A stretch of DNA of 64,000 bases from Sphingobium herbicidovorans (GCF_002080435.1 NZ_CP020538.1:1979501-2043500), one strand, 5' to 3'. Positions 28,680 through 37,682 are shown, numbered from the stretch's first letter. Notes: generated by a model not told the origin, from the sequence alone. Made by a program: numbers and translations.

Positions 28680-29975
28680 TCAGGCGACGGCCTCCTCCTG
28701 CTCCTCCTCCTCTCCCGCCGAAATCACGGTCGCAGCCACCAGGTCGCCGGTGACGTTCAGCGTCGTGCGGCACATGTCCAGGAAGCGATCGACCCCCAGC
28801 ACCAGTCCAATGCCTTCGGGCGGCACGCCGACCATCCCCAGGATCATCGCGACCACCGGCAGCGACCCCGCCGGAACCCCCGCCGTGCCCACACCACCCA
28901 ATATGCACACCAGCATGACCGTGATCTGCTGCGCCCAATCCAGCTCTATGCCGAAAAACTGCGCGAGGAAGAGGACGGTTATGCCCTCGAACATCGCCGT
29001 TCCGTTCTGATTGGCGGTGGCCCCGATGGTCAGCACGAATCGCGAAATGCGACGGGGCAGGTGCAATCGTTCTTCGGCCACCATGATCGCGGTTGGCAGC
29101 GTGGCGTTTGACGACGCCGTGGCGAAGGCCATGACTATCGCTTCCTGTGCGCTGGCGAAGAAACGCAGCGGCGATCGCCGCGCGATCAGGGCGAGCAGCA
29201 GCGAATAGACGCCGAACATCTGCAGCCCCAGCGCCAGCAGCACCACGCCGGCATAGGCCGACAGCCGCTCCAGCAATTCCCACCCGAACTGCGCGGCCAG
29301 GTTGAACATGAAGCAGGCGATGGCGATCGGGGCGATGCGGATGACCAGCCCCATCAGCCGCATGGTCACCTCGAACAGCCCTTCGACAGCCGTCAGCAGC
29401 ACGCGCGTCCGTTCGGTGGGGACCAGCACCATGCCGATGCCGAAGAACAGCGCAAAGACCATGACGGCCAGAATGTCATTATTCGCCATCGCCCGGACGA
29501 TGTTGTCCGGCACCATCGCCAGCAGCGCGTCCACGCCCTTGGGCGTCTCGCCGCCGCGCGCCAGGATCGCGCGCGCGCCGTCGCCCGCCTGGTCGAGCAT
29601 CGCGCGCGCCTGCGCCGGGTCCACGCCCTCGCCGGGGCGCAGCCAGTTGACCAGCGTGATGCTGATGGCCACCGCGATGCTCGACACGATCAAGGTATAG
29701 GCCAGCGTTTTCAGGCCAACCCTTTGCAGCGACCGGATCTCGCCCATCTCGGCAATGCCGACGATCAGCGCCGAAACGAGCAGCGGGATCACCAGCATGA
29801 ACAGCAGCCGCAGGAAAATCTGACCCACCGGCTCGGTTACATAGGTAGTGGCGAAATCGACCCACGCCGCATCCCGCGCGCCCGCATGGACGACAAGGCC
29901 CAGGATCAGCCCAACGAGAAAACCGGCCAGCATCTGCCATTGCAGCGAGAATGCGGCCTTCTTCTTCCCTTTCAC
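28680..29975 (-). CDS. Dicarboxylate/amino acid:cation symporter (DAACS) 1
   Basis: Inner-membrane symporter of 431 residues in the GltP/GltT/DctA family, moving acidic amino acids or C4-dicarboxylates with Na+ or H+. It starts at GTG after GGGGAG. Multiple hydrophobic helices, the re-entrant loop region FATASSNATLPTAIMVAEE, ATANQNGTAMFEGITVLF and LGVDRFLDMCRTTLNVTGD are visible. The TASSNA hairpin replaces the usual serine-rich TSSS motif seen more closely in other members. It is followed upstream by a second paralogue in the same direction, about 45% alike in the conserved parts by eye. Confidence 0.9.
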   Translation of the reverse strand: MKGKKKAAFSLQWQMLAGFLVGLILGLVVHAGARDAAWVDFATTYVTEPVGQIFLRLLFMLVIPLLVSALIVGIAEMGEIRSLQRVGLKTLAYTLIVSSIAVAISITLVNWLRPGEGVDPAQARAMLDQAGDGARAILARGGETPKGVDALLAMVPDNIVRAMANNDILAVMVFALFFGIGMVLVPTERTRVLLTAVEGLFEVTMRLMGLVIRIAPIAIACFMFNLAAQFGWELLERLSAYAGVVLLALGLQMFGVYSLLLALIARRSPLRFFASAQEAIVMAFATASSNATLPTAIMVAEERLHLPRRISRFVLTIGATANQNGTAMFEGITVLFLAQFFGIELDWAQQITVMLVCILGGVGTAGVPAGSLPVVAMILGMVGVPPEGIGLVLGVDRFLDMCRTTLNVTGDLVAATVISAGEEEEQEEAVA

Positions 29976-30094
29976 AGGCTGCTCCCCATGCCGTCCTGAC
30001 AGGACAACCGTTTAACTGCCGTAATGTTTCAGGGTCAATGGATCCCGCCCATGAAGCGCGGGCATCGCGTCAGGCCACATCGGCGAAGGGGGTG

Positions 30095-31426
30095 TCAGCC
30101 GTGCGGCCTGTCGTCCACCATGTCGCTCGCCAGTTCCAGACCGGCCCGGCCATGCGCGGCCGTATGGGTCGGCGCCTTGGGATGCGGCACATAATCCGGC
30201 TCCTCGACCTCCAGCATGCCTTCCCATTTGGTGATGACCGATGTCGCGATGGCGTTGCCCAGCACGTTGGTCGCGGTGCGGCCCATGTCCATGAAATGAT
30301 CGACGGCCAGGATGAACGCGATGCCTTCCACCGGCAGGTCGAACTGGCCGAGTGTCGCCGCGACGACGACCAGCGAGGCGCGGGGCACGGCGGCGATGCC
30401 CTTGCTGGTCACCATCAGCACCAGCAGGATGGTGATCTGCGTCGCGATGGGCAGGTCGATGCCATAGGCCTGCGCGATGAAGATGGTGGCGAAGGTCGAA
30501 TACATCATCGACCCGTCGAGGTTGAACGAATAGCCCAGCGGCAGCACGAAGCTGTAGATGCGCCGGGGCACGCCGAACCTGTCGAGCTGCTCCAGCATCT
30601 TGGGGTAGGCCGCTTCGGACGATGCGGTCGAAAAGGCGATCAGCAGCGGCTCGCGCACATATTTCAGCAGCTTGATCATCCGCCGCCCGAGGAACAGCGC
30701 TCCCGCGCAGCACAGCAATATCCACAGCGCGAACAGCGACAGGTAGAATTCGCCCACCAGTTCCCCGAAGGTCTTGAGCACGCCCAGCCCCTCGGTCGTG
30801 ATTGCCGACGCCAGCGCGCCGAACACGGCGAAGGGCGCCACCCGCATGACATAGCCGGTGACCTGCAGCATCAGCTCGACCATCGCCTCGATCACCGTCA
30901 CGATGGGCTTGCCCTTTTCCCCGATGGCGGTGAGCGCCACGCCGACGAACAGGGAAAAGACCACGATCTGCAGGATCGAATTTTCCGCCATTGCCCCGAC
31001 CATGGAGGTCGGGAAAACGTGCAGGACGAAATCCCTGAAATTCAGCGCTTCGGTATTCACGCCCGAATCCGCGCCGCTGCGCACCAGGTTCAATCCTTCG
31101 CCGGGCGCGAAGAAATTGACGAAGATCAGGCCCAGCGTCAGCGAAATCAGGCTGGCGATGATGAACCATGCCAGCGCCCGCCCACCGATCCGTCCCAGCG
31201 CCGCGCTGTCGCCCATATGCGCAATGCCCGCGACCAGCGTGGAAAAGACCAGCGGCGCGATGATCATCTTGATGAGGTGCAGGAAGATGTCGGCCAGCAG
31301 GTGGAAATAACCCGCCACATCCTTGGCCAGAACCTTGTCACCGCCGACCCACAGATTGGCCGCGAAACCCGTAATCACCCCCAGCACCATGCCCGTCAGG
31401 ATGAACGCCGTCAGTCGATTTCGCAT
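30095..31426 (-). CDS. Dicarboxylate/amino acid:cation symporter (DAACS) 2
   Basis: A 443-residue paralogue of the adjacent symporter. It begins MRNRLTAFILTGMVLGVITG after AGAGGGG. Family regions are AFSTASSEAAYPKMLEQLDR, PLGYSFNLDGSMMYSTFATI and AVDHFMDMGRTATNVLGNAI. The FNLDGS segment is nearer the DctA/GltP sodium or proton dicarboxylate carriers than the QNGTAM of the neighbour, which suggests different substrates for the two (inference). The gap of 119 bases allows either an operon or separate promoters. Confidence 0.9.
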   Translation of the reverse strand: MRNRLTAFILTGMVLGVITGFAANLWVGGDKVLAKDVAGYFHLLADIFLHLIKMIIAPLVFSTLVAGIAHMGDSAALGRIGGRALAWFIIASLISLTLGLIFVNFFAPGEGLNLVRSGADSGVNTEALNFRDFVLHVFPTSMVGAMAENSILQIVVFSLFVGVALTAIGEKGKPIVTVIEAMVELMLQVTGYVMRVAPFAVFGALASAITTEGLGVLKTFGELVGEFYLSLFALWILLCCAGALFLGRRMIKLLKYVREPLLIAFSTASSEAAYPKMLEQLDRFGVPRRIYSFVLPLGYSFNLDGSMMYSTFATIFIAQAYGIDLPIATQITILLVLMVTSKGIAAVPRASLVVVAATLGQFDLPVEGIAFILAVDHFMDMGRTATNVLGNAIATSVITKWEGMLEVEEPDYVPHPKAPTHTAAHGRAGLELASDMVDDRPHG

Positions 31427-31529
31427 GCAACCCCTCTAAGCCGTGCCCGGCGGGCACACCTGACAGGCGCCCGCGTGGCCGCCTATCCCATTGAACGAAC
31501 GAGCGCCCCGATTCCGCGCTTTGGAAAGC

Positions 31530-32105
31530 TCAGGGATAAAGCAGTCCCTCGCGCCATCCATCGCCGTCACGTTCGAACAGCCGCCGCTCATGCAGCCGAT
31601 GCTCGCGATCCTGCCAGAATTCGATCCGGTCCGGCGCCACGCGAAAACCCGACCAGTGCGGCGGGCGCGGCACGGGGCCGCCTTCGAACCGGCTCAGCGC
31701 ATCGGCATAGCGCGCCATGAAAACATCGCGCGAGGGCAGGGGGCGCGACTGATCCGACGCCCATGCGCCCAGCTGGCTGTCCCGGCTGCGGGTCGCGAAA
31801 TAGGCGTCGGCGGCGGCATCATCGACGGTGTCCACCGGCCCTTCGATCCGGATCTGCCGCCGCATCGATTTCCAGTGAAACATCAGCGCCGCATGGGGAT
31901 TGGCGAGCAGTTCCTCCGCCTTTCGCCCTTCGAAATTGGTGTAGAAGACAAAGCCGTCCGGCCCATGTCCTTTCAGCAGCACCATCCGCACCGAAGGCCG
32001 CCCGCGCGCATCGGCGGTGGCCAGCGCCATGGCGTTGCTGTCGTTGATCTCGCTCTGGCGCGCTTCGCCATACCATTGGTCGAACAGGGTGAATGGGTCG
32101 GTCAT
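31530..32105 (-). CDS. pdxH: Pyridoxamine 5'-phosphate oxidase
   Basis: FMN enzyme that oxidises pyridoxine or pyridoxamine 5'-phosphate to PLP. The 191 residues are slightly short of the E. coli form. The typical RMVLLKGHGPDGFVFYTNFE (FMN site), FHWKSMRRQIRIEGPVD and the C-terminal FWQDREHRLHERRLFER with WREGLLYP end are all present. It is divergent from a DnaJ-like gene. The de novo partner pdxJ lies at 63.2 kb in the same window. Confidence 0.96.
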   Translation of the reverse strand: MTDPFTLFDQWYGEARQSEINDSNAMALATADARGRPSVRMVLLKGHGPDGFVFYTNFEGRKAEELLANPHAALMFHWKSMRRQIRIEGPVDTVDDAAADAYFATRSRDSQLGAWASDQSRPLPSRDVFMARYADALSRFEGGPVPRPPHWSGFRVAPDRIEFWQDREHRLHERRLFERDGDGWREGLLYP

Positions 32106-32223
32106 GTTGCTGATCTAGGGGTGGAACAGGATCATGTCGATGGTCACGCCGCTTGAACGATCGTGACGCTTTCGCCACATATGGCGCAAATCGGTTTTTT
32201 CGAACAAGGATTGATATCGGGCA

Positions 32224-33147
32224 ATGGCGGATCCCTACTCCACTCTGGGCGTCGCACGCGGCGCAAGCGAGGCAGAGATCAAGTCGGCCTATCGCAAGCT
32301 GGCCAAGGAACTGCATCCTGATCGGAACCAGGACAATCCCAAGGCGGCGGAGCGTTTTTCGGCGGTTTCCAGCGCCTATGACCTGCTGTCGGACAAGGAC
32401 AAGCGCGCGCGGTTCGACCGCGGGGAAATCAACGGCGACGGCAATCCCACGGCGCCCTTCGGCTTCGGCGGCGGCGGTGGCGGCGGCTTTCGCGGTCGGC
32501 CGGGCGCGGGCGGCGGTTTCGACGACGGCGCGGATTTCGGCGATATTTTCGAAGGACTGTTCAGCGGCGGTGGAGCCCGGCGCGGCGCGGGCGGTTTTGG
32601 CGGCTTTGGCCGGGGCGCGCCGCCGCAGAAGGGCGCCAACGTCTCCTATCGCCTGGCGGTCGGCTTCGTCGACGCCGCCACCCTCGCGCCGCAGCGCATC
32701 ACGCTCCAGGATGGCAAGACGATCGACCTCAAGCTCCCCGCCGGGGTCGAGAGCGGCACGCAGATGCGCTTGTCGGGCAAGGGACAGTCGGGACCGGCCG
32801 GGGCAGGGGACGCGATCGTCACCATCGAGGTGAAGCTCCATCCCTTTTTCACCCGTGACGGGGACAATGTGCTGCTCGACCTGCCGATCACGCTCGACGA
32901 AGCGGTTAAGGGCGGCAAGGTCAAGGTGCCCACGGTCGATGGCCCCGTGATGCTGGGCGTGCCCGCTGGCGCCACCAGCGGCAAGACGCTGCGGCTGCGG
33001 GGCAAGGGCTTCACCCACAAGGGCGGCGAGCGTGGCGACCAGCTGGTGCGCCTGCTGATCGACGTGCCGGGCGATGATCCGGCGATCAAGGCGCTGGTCG
33101 AAAGCTGGCACGACAGCCGGGCGGTTCGCGCCCATCTGGGCGTCTAG
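32224..33147 (+). CDS. DnaJ-type co-chaperone (CbpA-like, no zinc finger)
   Basis: A 307-residue type II J-protein. The J domain (residues 1-65) has the HPD tripeptide in LAKELHPDRNQDNP. A Gly/Phe-rich linker follows (about 75-135, with runs of Gly). Two C-terminal substrate-binding barrels include TLQDGKTIDLKLPAGVESGT and GVPAGATSGKTLRLRGKGF. The zinc-binding CXXCXGXG repeats of DnaJ are absent. It stimulates DnaK ATPase in the cytosol. YihY follows after 26 bases. Confidence 0.92.
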   Translation: MADPYSTLGVARGASEAEIKSAYRKLAKELHPDRNQDNPKAAERFSAVSSAYDLLSDKDKRARFDRGEINGDGNPTAPFGFGGGGGGGFRGRPGAGGGFDDGADFGDIFEGLFSGGGARRGAGGFGGFGRGAPPQKGANVSYRLAVGFVDAATLAPQRITLQDGKTIDLKLPAGVESGTQMRLSGKGQSGPAGAGDAIVTIEVKLHPFFTRDGDNVLLDLPITLDEAVKGGKVKVPTVDGPVMLGVPAGATSGKTLRLRGKGFTHKGGERGDQLVRLLIDVPGDDPAIKALVESWHDSRAVRAHLGV

Positions 33148-33173
33148 GGCGTTGGCAAGGGCAAGGAGACCGC

Positions 33174-34193
33174 ATGCCTAGCCCTTCGCCCTATTCGCCC
33201 GAATCCCGCCGCAAGCGCGTCGCCCAGGACGCCCGCGCCCACATACACCGCCATATCGCCAGGGTTCGTCCCGGCAGCCACGCCTTTGAAATCGTGAAGC
33301 GCGTGGCTGTCGGCACCTATAATGACGGCTTCATCCATGCGGGCAACCTTGCCTACCTGTCGCTGATGACGCTCTTTCCCTTCTTCATCGTCGCGGCGGC
33401 GGTGGCGAGCATCTTTGGCCGGTCTGAGGACGGGCTGGCCGCAGTCGGCGCTTTTCTGGAAACCGTGCCCCCCGGCGTCGCATCGGTCGTGAAACAGCCG
33501 ATCATCGACGTCCTCAACGCCCGCACCGGCCCGCTGCTCTGGCTGGGCGGACTGGTGGGCCTGTGGACCGTCGGCAGCCTTATCGAAACGATCCGCGACA
33601 TCCTGCGCCGCGCCTACGGGACAAAGAGCACGCGCCCCTTCTGGCACTATCGGCTCAACGCGATCGGCATTACCCTGATCAGCGTCTTTGCCGTCATGTT
33701 CGCCTTTTCCGTGCAGGTCATCATCACCGGCATCGACCAGTTCCTGCGCCAGATACTGCCCTTCGCGGATCAGGCGATCCAGATCGTCACGCTGACGCGC
33801 ATCCTGCCGATGCTGATCCTGTGCGTCGCGCTCTACTATCTCTATTTCTCGCTGACGCCCAGCGCCTACAAGGACAGCCGCTTCCCCAAATGGCCGGGCG
33901 CGGTGGCTACATCGCTCTGGTGGTATGGCGTCACGATGCTGCTGCCGCATACGCTGTCTCTGCTGGGCGGCTACGACCGCACCTATGGCAGCCTGGCCGG
34001 CGTCATGATCACGCTCATTTTTTTCTTCCTCGTTGGCTTGGGCGTGGTAATTGGCGCGGAACTCAATGCGGCGCTTGCTGAATTTCCCGAAGAGGAACTG
34101 GAGCCTGCCGCGACCGATAGCAAAGGGAACGGGACATCAGATGACGGGCTTGATGGCGGGGAAGCGGGGGCTCATCATGGGGCTCGCAAATGA
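33174..34193 (+). CDS. YihY/BrkB family membrane protein
   Basis: A 339-residue inner-membrane protein with six hydrophobic segments, among them LAYLSLMTLFPFFIVAAAVA, GPLLWLGGLVGLWTVGS and LAGVMITLIFFFLVGLGVVIG. The family start pattern (NDGFIHAGNLAYLSLMTLFP) and C-terminal GAELNAAL identify YihY/BrkB, once mistaken for RNase BN; a true function is not settled. Its last 53 bases overlap the start of fabI in another frame. Confidence 0.9.
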   Translation: MPSPSPYSPESRRKRVAQDARAHIHRHIARVRPGSHAFEIVKRVAVGTYNDGFIHAGNLAYLSLMTLFPFFIVAAAVASIFGRSEDGLAAVGAFLETVPPGVASVVKQPIIDVLNARTGPLLWLGGLVGLWTVGSLIETIRDILRRAYGTKSTRPFWHYRLNAIGITLISVFAVMFAFSVQVIITGIDQFLRQILPFADQAIQIVTLTRILPMLILCVALYYLYFSLTPSAYKDSRFPKWPGAVATSLWWYGVTMLLPHTLSLLGGYDRTYGSLAGVMITLIFFFLVGLGVVIGAELNAALAEFPEEELEPAATDSKGNGTSDDGLDGGEAGAHHGARK

Positions 34194-34950
34194 CAAGTCG
34201 CTGGCGTGGGGCATTTCAAAGGCCCTGCGCGCGCAGGGAGCGGAACTGGCCTTTTCCTATCAGGGCGAGGCGCTGGCGAAGCGCGTTCGGCCGCTGGCCG
34301 AGGAACTCGGGTCGGATTTCCTGATCGATTGCGACGTGTCGGACATGGACAAGCTCGACGCTGCCTTCGACGAGGTGAAGGCGCGCTGGGGCAAGCTGGA
34401 TTTCGTCGTTCACGCCATCGGCTTTTCCGACAAGAATGAGCTGCGCGGCAAATATGTCGACACCAGCCTCGAAAATTTCCTGATGACGATGAACATCTCG
34501 GCCTACAGCTTCGTCGCCGTCGCCCGCCGCGCGCGCGCGCTGATGGCGGAGGGCGGCAGCCTGCTCACCCTGTCCTATTATGGCGCGGAAAAGGTGATCC
34601 CGCACTATAACGTCATGGGCGTCGCCAAGGCGGCGCTGGAAACCAGCGTCAAATATCTGGCGATGGACCTGGGGCCTGAAAATATCCGCGTCAATGCGAT
34701 CTCCGCCGGCCCGATCAAGACGCTGGCCGCCAGCGGCATCGGCGATTTCCGCTACATCATGAAGTGGAATGAACTGAACAGCCCGCTGCGCCGCAACGTG
34801 ACGATCGAGGATGTGGGCGGCGCGGGCCTCTACCTCCTTTCCGACCTGGCGTCCGGCGTCACGGGTGAAGTCCATCATGTCGATGCAGGCTACAACGTCA
34901 TCGGCATGAAGGCCGAGGACGCGCCTGACATCGCCCTCGACAAGGGCTGA
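34141..34950 (+). CDS. fabI: Enoyl-ACP reductase (NADH)
   Basis: Short-chain dehydrogenase that completes each fatty-acid elongation cycle; target of triclosan-type inhibitors. The 269-residue protein has the FabI-type cofactor segment GLANDKSLAWGISKAL and the catalytic Tyr-x6-Lys in SYYGAEKVIPHYNVMGVAKA. ATG at 34141 matches the family start MTGLM.GKRGLIMG, so the 53-base overlap with YihY appears real. The downstream interval before aroC holds the second DUF559 cassette. Confidence 0.95.
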   Translation: MTGLMAGKRGLIMGLANDKSLAWGISKALRAQGAELAFSYQGEALAKRVRPLAEELGSDFLIDCDVSDMDKLDAAFDEVKARWGKLDFVVHAIGFSDKNELRGKYVDTSLENFLMTMNISAYSFVAVARRARALMAEGGSLLTLSYYGAEKVIPHYNVMGVAKAALETSVKYLAMDLGPENIRVNAISAGPIKTLAASGIGDFRYIMKWNELNSPLRRNVTIEDVGGAGLYLLSDLASGVTGEVHHVDAGYNVIGMKAEDAPDIALDKG

Positions 34951-34961
34951 GTTGAAAGAAT

Positions 34962-35429
34962 CCCTCTCCCCTTGGGGAGAGGGAGGGGCCCGTCGCAAAG
35001 CGACGGGAGGGTGAGGGAAATGACAAGACCTGACCCGAAAACCCGGCTCAATCGCGTCCGCGCCCTGCGCCGAAACCAGACCGAGCCAGAAAAGCGCCTC
35101 TGGGCAAAACTCCGCAATCGCCAGCTTGGCGGCATCAAATTCCGCCGTCAGGTCTGGCTGGACTGCTGGATAGCTGACTTCGCCGCCCTCGAACTTGGCC
35201 TGGTAATCGAGATCGACGGCGACACCCACGCGCACAGCAGCATTGCGGATGCGCGGCGCACGGCATATCTGGCCGTCAAAGGCTATCATGTCATCCGCTT
35301 CGCCAATGTCGATGTGATGACGAATATCGACGGAGTGTTGGAAGAGATCATGGCTGTGGCGCGCAACTGCCCCTCACCCTCCCAAGCCTGCGGCTCGGGC
35401 CCCTCCCTCTCCCTGGGGGAGAGGGGAGC
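34962..35429. mobile_element. Inverted-repeat cassette around DUF559 gene 2
   Basis: The left arm (34962-35019) and right arm (35370-35429) are imperfect reverse complements. In gene-ward order the left arm has the palindrome CTCTCCCCTTGGGGAGAG, then GGGAGGGGCCCG, a short variable hairpin and GGGAGGGTGAGGG; the right arm shows the same blocks inverted. The arms carry the ribosome sites of the DUF559 gene and, at the far end (GAGAGGGGAGC), of aroC. The block order resembles the cassette at 24743-25170 with different sequence detail. Confidence 0.62.
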
Positions 35430-35433
35430 ATGA
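35020..35433 (+). CDS. DUF559 (Vsr-like) endonuclease-fold protein 2
   Basis: A 137-residue paralogue of the DUF559 protein at 24.8 kb: [49 protein letters not shown] and [18 protein letters not shown]. The nuclease-core residues (Asp in IADF, Glu-x-Asp in IEIDGD) are conserved in both. GTGAGGG lies 2-3 bases before the ATG. The last 20 or so residues (from [11 protein letters not shown]) are encoded by the right arm, and the stop overlaps the aroC start as ATGA. The two copies differ widely in sequence, so this is not a recent duplication. Confidence 0.8.
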   Translation: MTRPDPKTRLNRVRALRRNQTEPEKRLWAKLRNRQLGGIKFRRQVWLDCWIADFAALELGLVIEIDGDTHAHSSIADARRTAYLAVKGYHVIRFANVDVMTNIDGVLEEIMAVARNCPSPSQACGSGPSLSLGERGA

Positions 35434-36503
35434 GCTTCAACACCTTCGGCCGCGTATTCCGCTTCTCCACCTGGGGCGAAAGCCATGGGCCTGCCATCGG
35501 CGCGGTGGTGGACGGCTGCCCTCCCGGCCTTCCGATCAGCGAAGCGGACATTCAGCCTTTCCTGGACAAGCGCAAGCCGGGCACTTCCAAATTCACCACG
35601 CAACGCCGTGAACCGGACGAGGTGCGCATCCTTTCCGGCGTGTTCGAAGGCCGCACCACCGGTACGCCGATCAGCCTGATGATCGAAAATACCGATCAGC
35701 GGTCGAAAGATTATTCGGACGTGGCCAAGGCCTATCGCCCCGGCCATGCCGACTATGCCTATGACGCGAAGTATGGCTTTCGCGACTATCGCGGCGGGGG
35801 GCGTTCCTCGGCGCGCGAAACCGCCAGCCGGGTCGCGGCGGGCGCCGTCGCCCGGCTCGTCATTCCGGACGTCGATATCTTCGCCTATGTCAGCGAGATT
35901 GGCGGGGACGCCATCGACTATGCCCGTTTCGACGCGAGCGAGATCGACAACAACCCGTTCTTCTGCCCCGATCCAGAAGCCGCCAAACGCTGGGAACAAC
36001 TGGTCGATGGCGCGCGCAAGGATGGCTCCTCGCTCGGCGCGGTCGTGGAATGCGTCGCCAGCGGCGTGCCAGCGGGCTGGGGCGCGCCGCTCTACGCCAA
36101 GCTGGACAGCGAACTCGCCGCCGCGATGATGAGCATCAATGCGGTCAAGGGCGTCGAAATCGGCGACGGTTTCGCCGCCGCGCGCCTGCGTGGCGAAGAC
36201 AATGCCGATCCCATGCGGCCCGGCGCGGACGGACCGGAATTTCTGGCCAATCATGCGGGCGGCATCGCGGGCGGCATCTCCACCGGGCAGCCGGTCAAGC
36301 TGCGCGTCGCCTTCAAGCCGACCAGTTCCATCCTGATCCCGGTCGAAACCGTGACGCGGGAGGGCGAAGCGTCGGACATCATCACCAGGGGCCGCCATGA
36401 TCCCTGCGTCGGCATTCGCGGCGTGCCGGTAGTCGAAGCGATGATGGCGCTCGTGCTGGCCGACCAGAAACTGCTTCATCGCGCCCAGTGCGGCGGCGAC
36501 TGA
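35430..36503 (+). CDS. aroC: Chorismate synthase
   Basis: Last shikimate-pathway enzyme; it converts EPSP to chorismate using reduced FMN. The 357-residue protein has the three family signatures: [20 protein letters not shown], the [20 protein letters not shown] region, and [17 protein letters not shown] near the C terminus. The ATG overlaps the stop of DUF559 gene 2, and its ribosome site GAGAGGGG lies in that cassette's right arm. Downstream is a candidate small-RNA locus. Confidence 0.97.
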   Translation: MSFNTFGRVFRFSTWGESHGPAIGAVVDGCPPGLPISEADIQPFLDKRKPGTSKFTTQRREPDEVRILSGVFEGRTTGTPISLMIENTDQRSKDYSDVAKAYRPGHADYAYDAKYGFRDYRGGGRSSARETASRVAAGAVARLVIPDVDIFAYVSEIGGDAIDYARFDASEIDNNPFFCPDPEAAKRWEQLVDGARKDGSSLGAVVECVASGVPAGWGAPLYAKLDSELAAAMMSINAVKGVEIGDGFAAARLRGEDNADPMRPGADGPEFLANHAGGIAGGISTGQPVKLRVAFKPTSSILIPVETVTREGEASDIITRGRHDPCVGIRGVPVVEAMMALVLADQKLLHRAQCGGD

Positions 36504-36579
36504 CAGGCCGAAACGAGCGGATTTCCCGGTAAACGCTGGATGGGCGCGAGACGACTCGCGTGATCTAGGTTATTATCCT

Positions 36580-36735
36580 GCTCATAGATCGCCCGCGGGA
36601 GGGCGAGCGGCAGTGCGTAAGCCTGGGGAGCGTCATTCCTCTTCGGCCTTTGGCCCAAGCATGGATTGACGGTCAAAACGTCCCCTCAAGCCGCGAACAC
36701 GGGCCAGCCATGGAGACATGGCTGGCCCATTTTCA
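36580..36735 (+). ncRNA. Candidate structured small RNA
   Basis: The stretch folds on itself in nested order: GCGGC (36607-36611) with GCCGC (36690-36694), and GGGGA-G-CGT (36625-36633) with ACGTCCCC (36678-36685), leaving an asymmetric internal bubble and an apical region with GGCC/GGCC and GACG/CGTC hairpins. A TATTAT sits just upstream at 36571-36576, with only a weak -35, and an intrinsic terminator closes it. The layout recalls 6S-type RNA, but I cannot match it to a known family. Confidence 0.4.
36701..36733 (+). terminator. Intrinsic terminator
   Basis: GGGCCAGCCATG (36701-36712) pairs perfectly with CATGGCTGGCCC (36717-36728) across a GAGA tetraloop and is followed by ATTTTC. This is the strongest terminator seen in the window and closes the aroC / RNA-candidate region. 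Confidence 0.88.
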
Positions 36736-36760
36736 TGAAGCCCTAAGGCGCGCCCCCTTC

Positions 36761-36787
36761 GTCATCCCAGCGAACGCTGGGATCTCC
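36761..36787. repeat. Single palindromic repeat (GCCAGC-related)
   Basis: GTCATCCCAGCG..CGCTGGGATCTCC is a palindrome of the same type as the pair at 27934-28011, here as a single unit. Confidence 0.75.
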
Positions 36788-36893
36788 ACCCCATCACCAA
36801 CCTCTCCACGTCCAAAAGACCACTCCCACCCGACCGGCCCTGTCCTTCGCCGCCCCGCACCGCCATCATGACGCCATCACCCAAGGACCGCTC

Positions 36894-37682
36894 ATGACCA
36901 GTCTCCCCTTCACACAGGTCGATGCCTTCGCCCACGCGCCTTTCACCGGCAATCCCGCAGCGGTCATGCCGCTCGGCCGCTGGCTCGACGACGATACGCT
37001 CCAAGCGATCGCGCAGGAAAATAACCTCTCCGAAACCGCCTTCGCCGTGCCCACCCCGGACGATCCCGACGCCGACTATGCGTTGCGCTGGTTCACTCCG
37101 GCCGTGGAGGTGAAGCTGTGCGGCCATGCCACGCTGGCGAGCGGTCATGTGCTGATGGGCAGCCGCACCGCGCTCCGGTTTCGCACGCGCCAGGCGGGCG
37201 TCCTGACCGTCGCGCGCGATGGCGAAGGCTATGCCCTCTCGCTTCCCGCCTGGTCCATGGAGCCGCGCCCGTTGCCCGACCTTGCGGCGGGGCTGGGCGG
37301 CGCGCCCGTCGAATCGCATTGGCGGGAAGGCGGCTACAGCCTGTTCCTTTTCCCCGATGCTGCCGCCGTTCGCGCGCTACGCCCCGATTTCGCCGGACTG
37401 CGCGCGCTGGGCAACATCATGCTGATGGCCACCGCACCGGGTGAGGACAGCGACATCATCAGCCGCGTGTTCGTGCCGGGCGGCGGCGTGGACGAAGACC
37501 CCGTTACCGGCTCGGCCCATTGCCTGCTCACCCCCTTCTGGGTGCAGCGCCTTGGCAAGACAAAGCTCAGCGCCGTTCAGGCGTCGGCCCGTGGCGGGCG
37601 TATCGGGTGCAGGCTGGAACGCGACCGCGTCATCCTCTCGGGCGCCTGCCGCACCGTGATAGAGGGCCAGTTCATCCTCTAG
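36894..37682 (+). CDS. PhzF family isomerase-like protein
   Basis: A 262-residue protein with the diaminopimelate-epimerase-like two-domain fold of PhzF. VDAFAHAPFTGNPAAVMPL is the family start, the catalytic-type Glu is in NNLSETAFAV, and KLCGHATLASGHVLM and DEDPVTGSAHCLLTPFW are the two conserved loops. No phenazine genes are nearby, so it is a stand-alone member of unknown substrate. Its stop codon overlaps that of the convergent hydrolase within CTAG. Confidence 0.9.
   Translation: MTSLPFTQVDAFAHAPFTGNPAAVMPLGRWLDDDTLQAIAQENNLSETAFAVPTPDDPDADYALRWFTPAVEVKLCGHATLASGHVLMGSRTALRFRTRQAGVLTVARDGEGYALSLPAWSMEPRPLPDLAAGLGGAPVESHWREGGYSLFLFPDAAAVRALRPDFAGLRALGNIMLMATAPGEDSDIISRVFVPGGGVDEDPVTGSAHCLLTPFWVQRLGKTKLSAVQASARGGRIGCRLERDRVILSGACRTVIEGQFIL

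Larger units (their letters stand above)
36504..36893. other. Intergenic region with RNA candidate and palindromes
   Basis: The 390 bases between aroC and phzF hold, in order, a possible promoter (TATTAT at 36571), a self-complementary stretch, a strong terminator at 36701-36733 and a palindromic repeat at 36761-36787. A 73-codon frame at 36650-36871 crosses the terminator and repeat and is not credible as a gene. Confidence 0.6.

Noticed and set aside
29951..31720. 589-codon frame antisense to the second symporter
   Set aside because: Gln/His/Arg/Asp-rich translation and no motif; mirror of real coding sequence.
36650..36871. 73-codon frame after aroC
   Set aside because: It runs through a strong terminator and a palindromic repeat and has no ribosome site.
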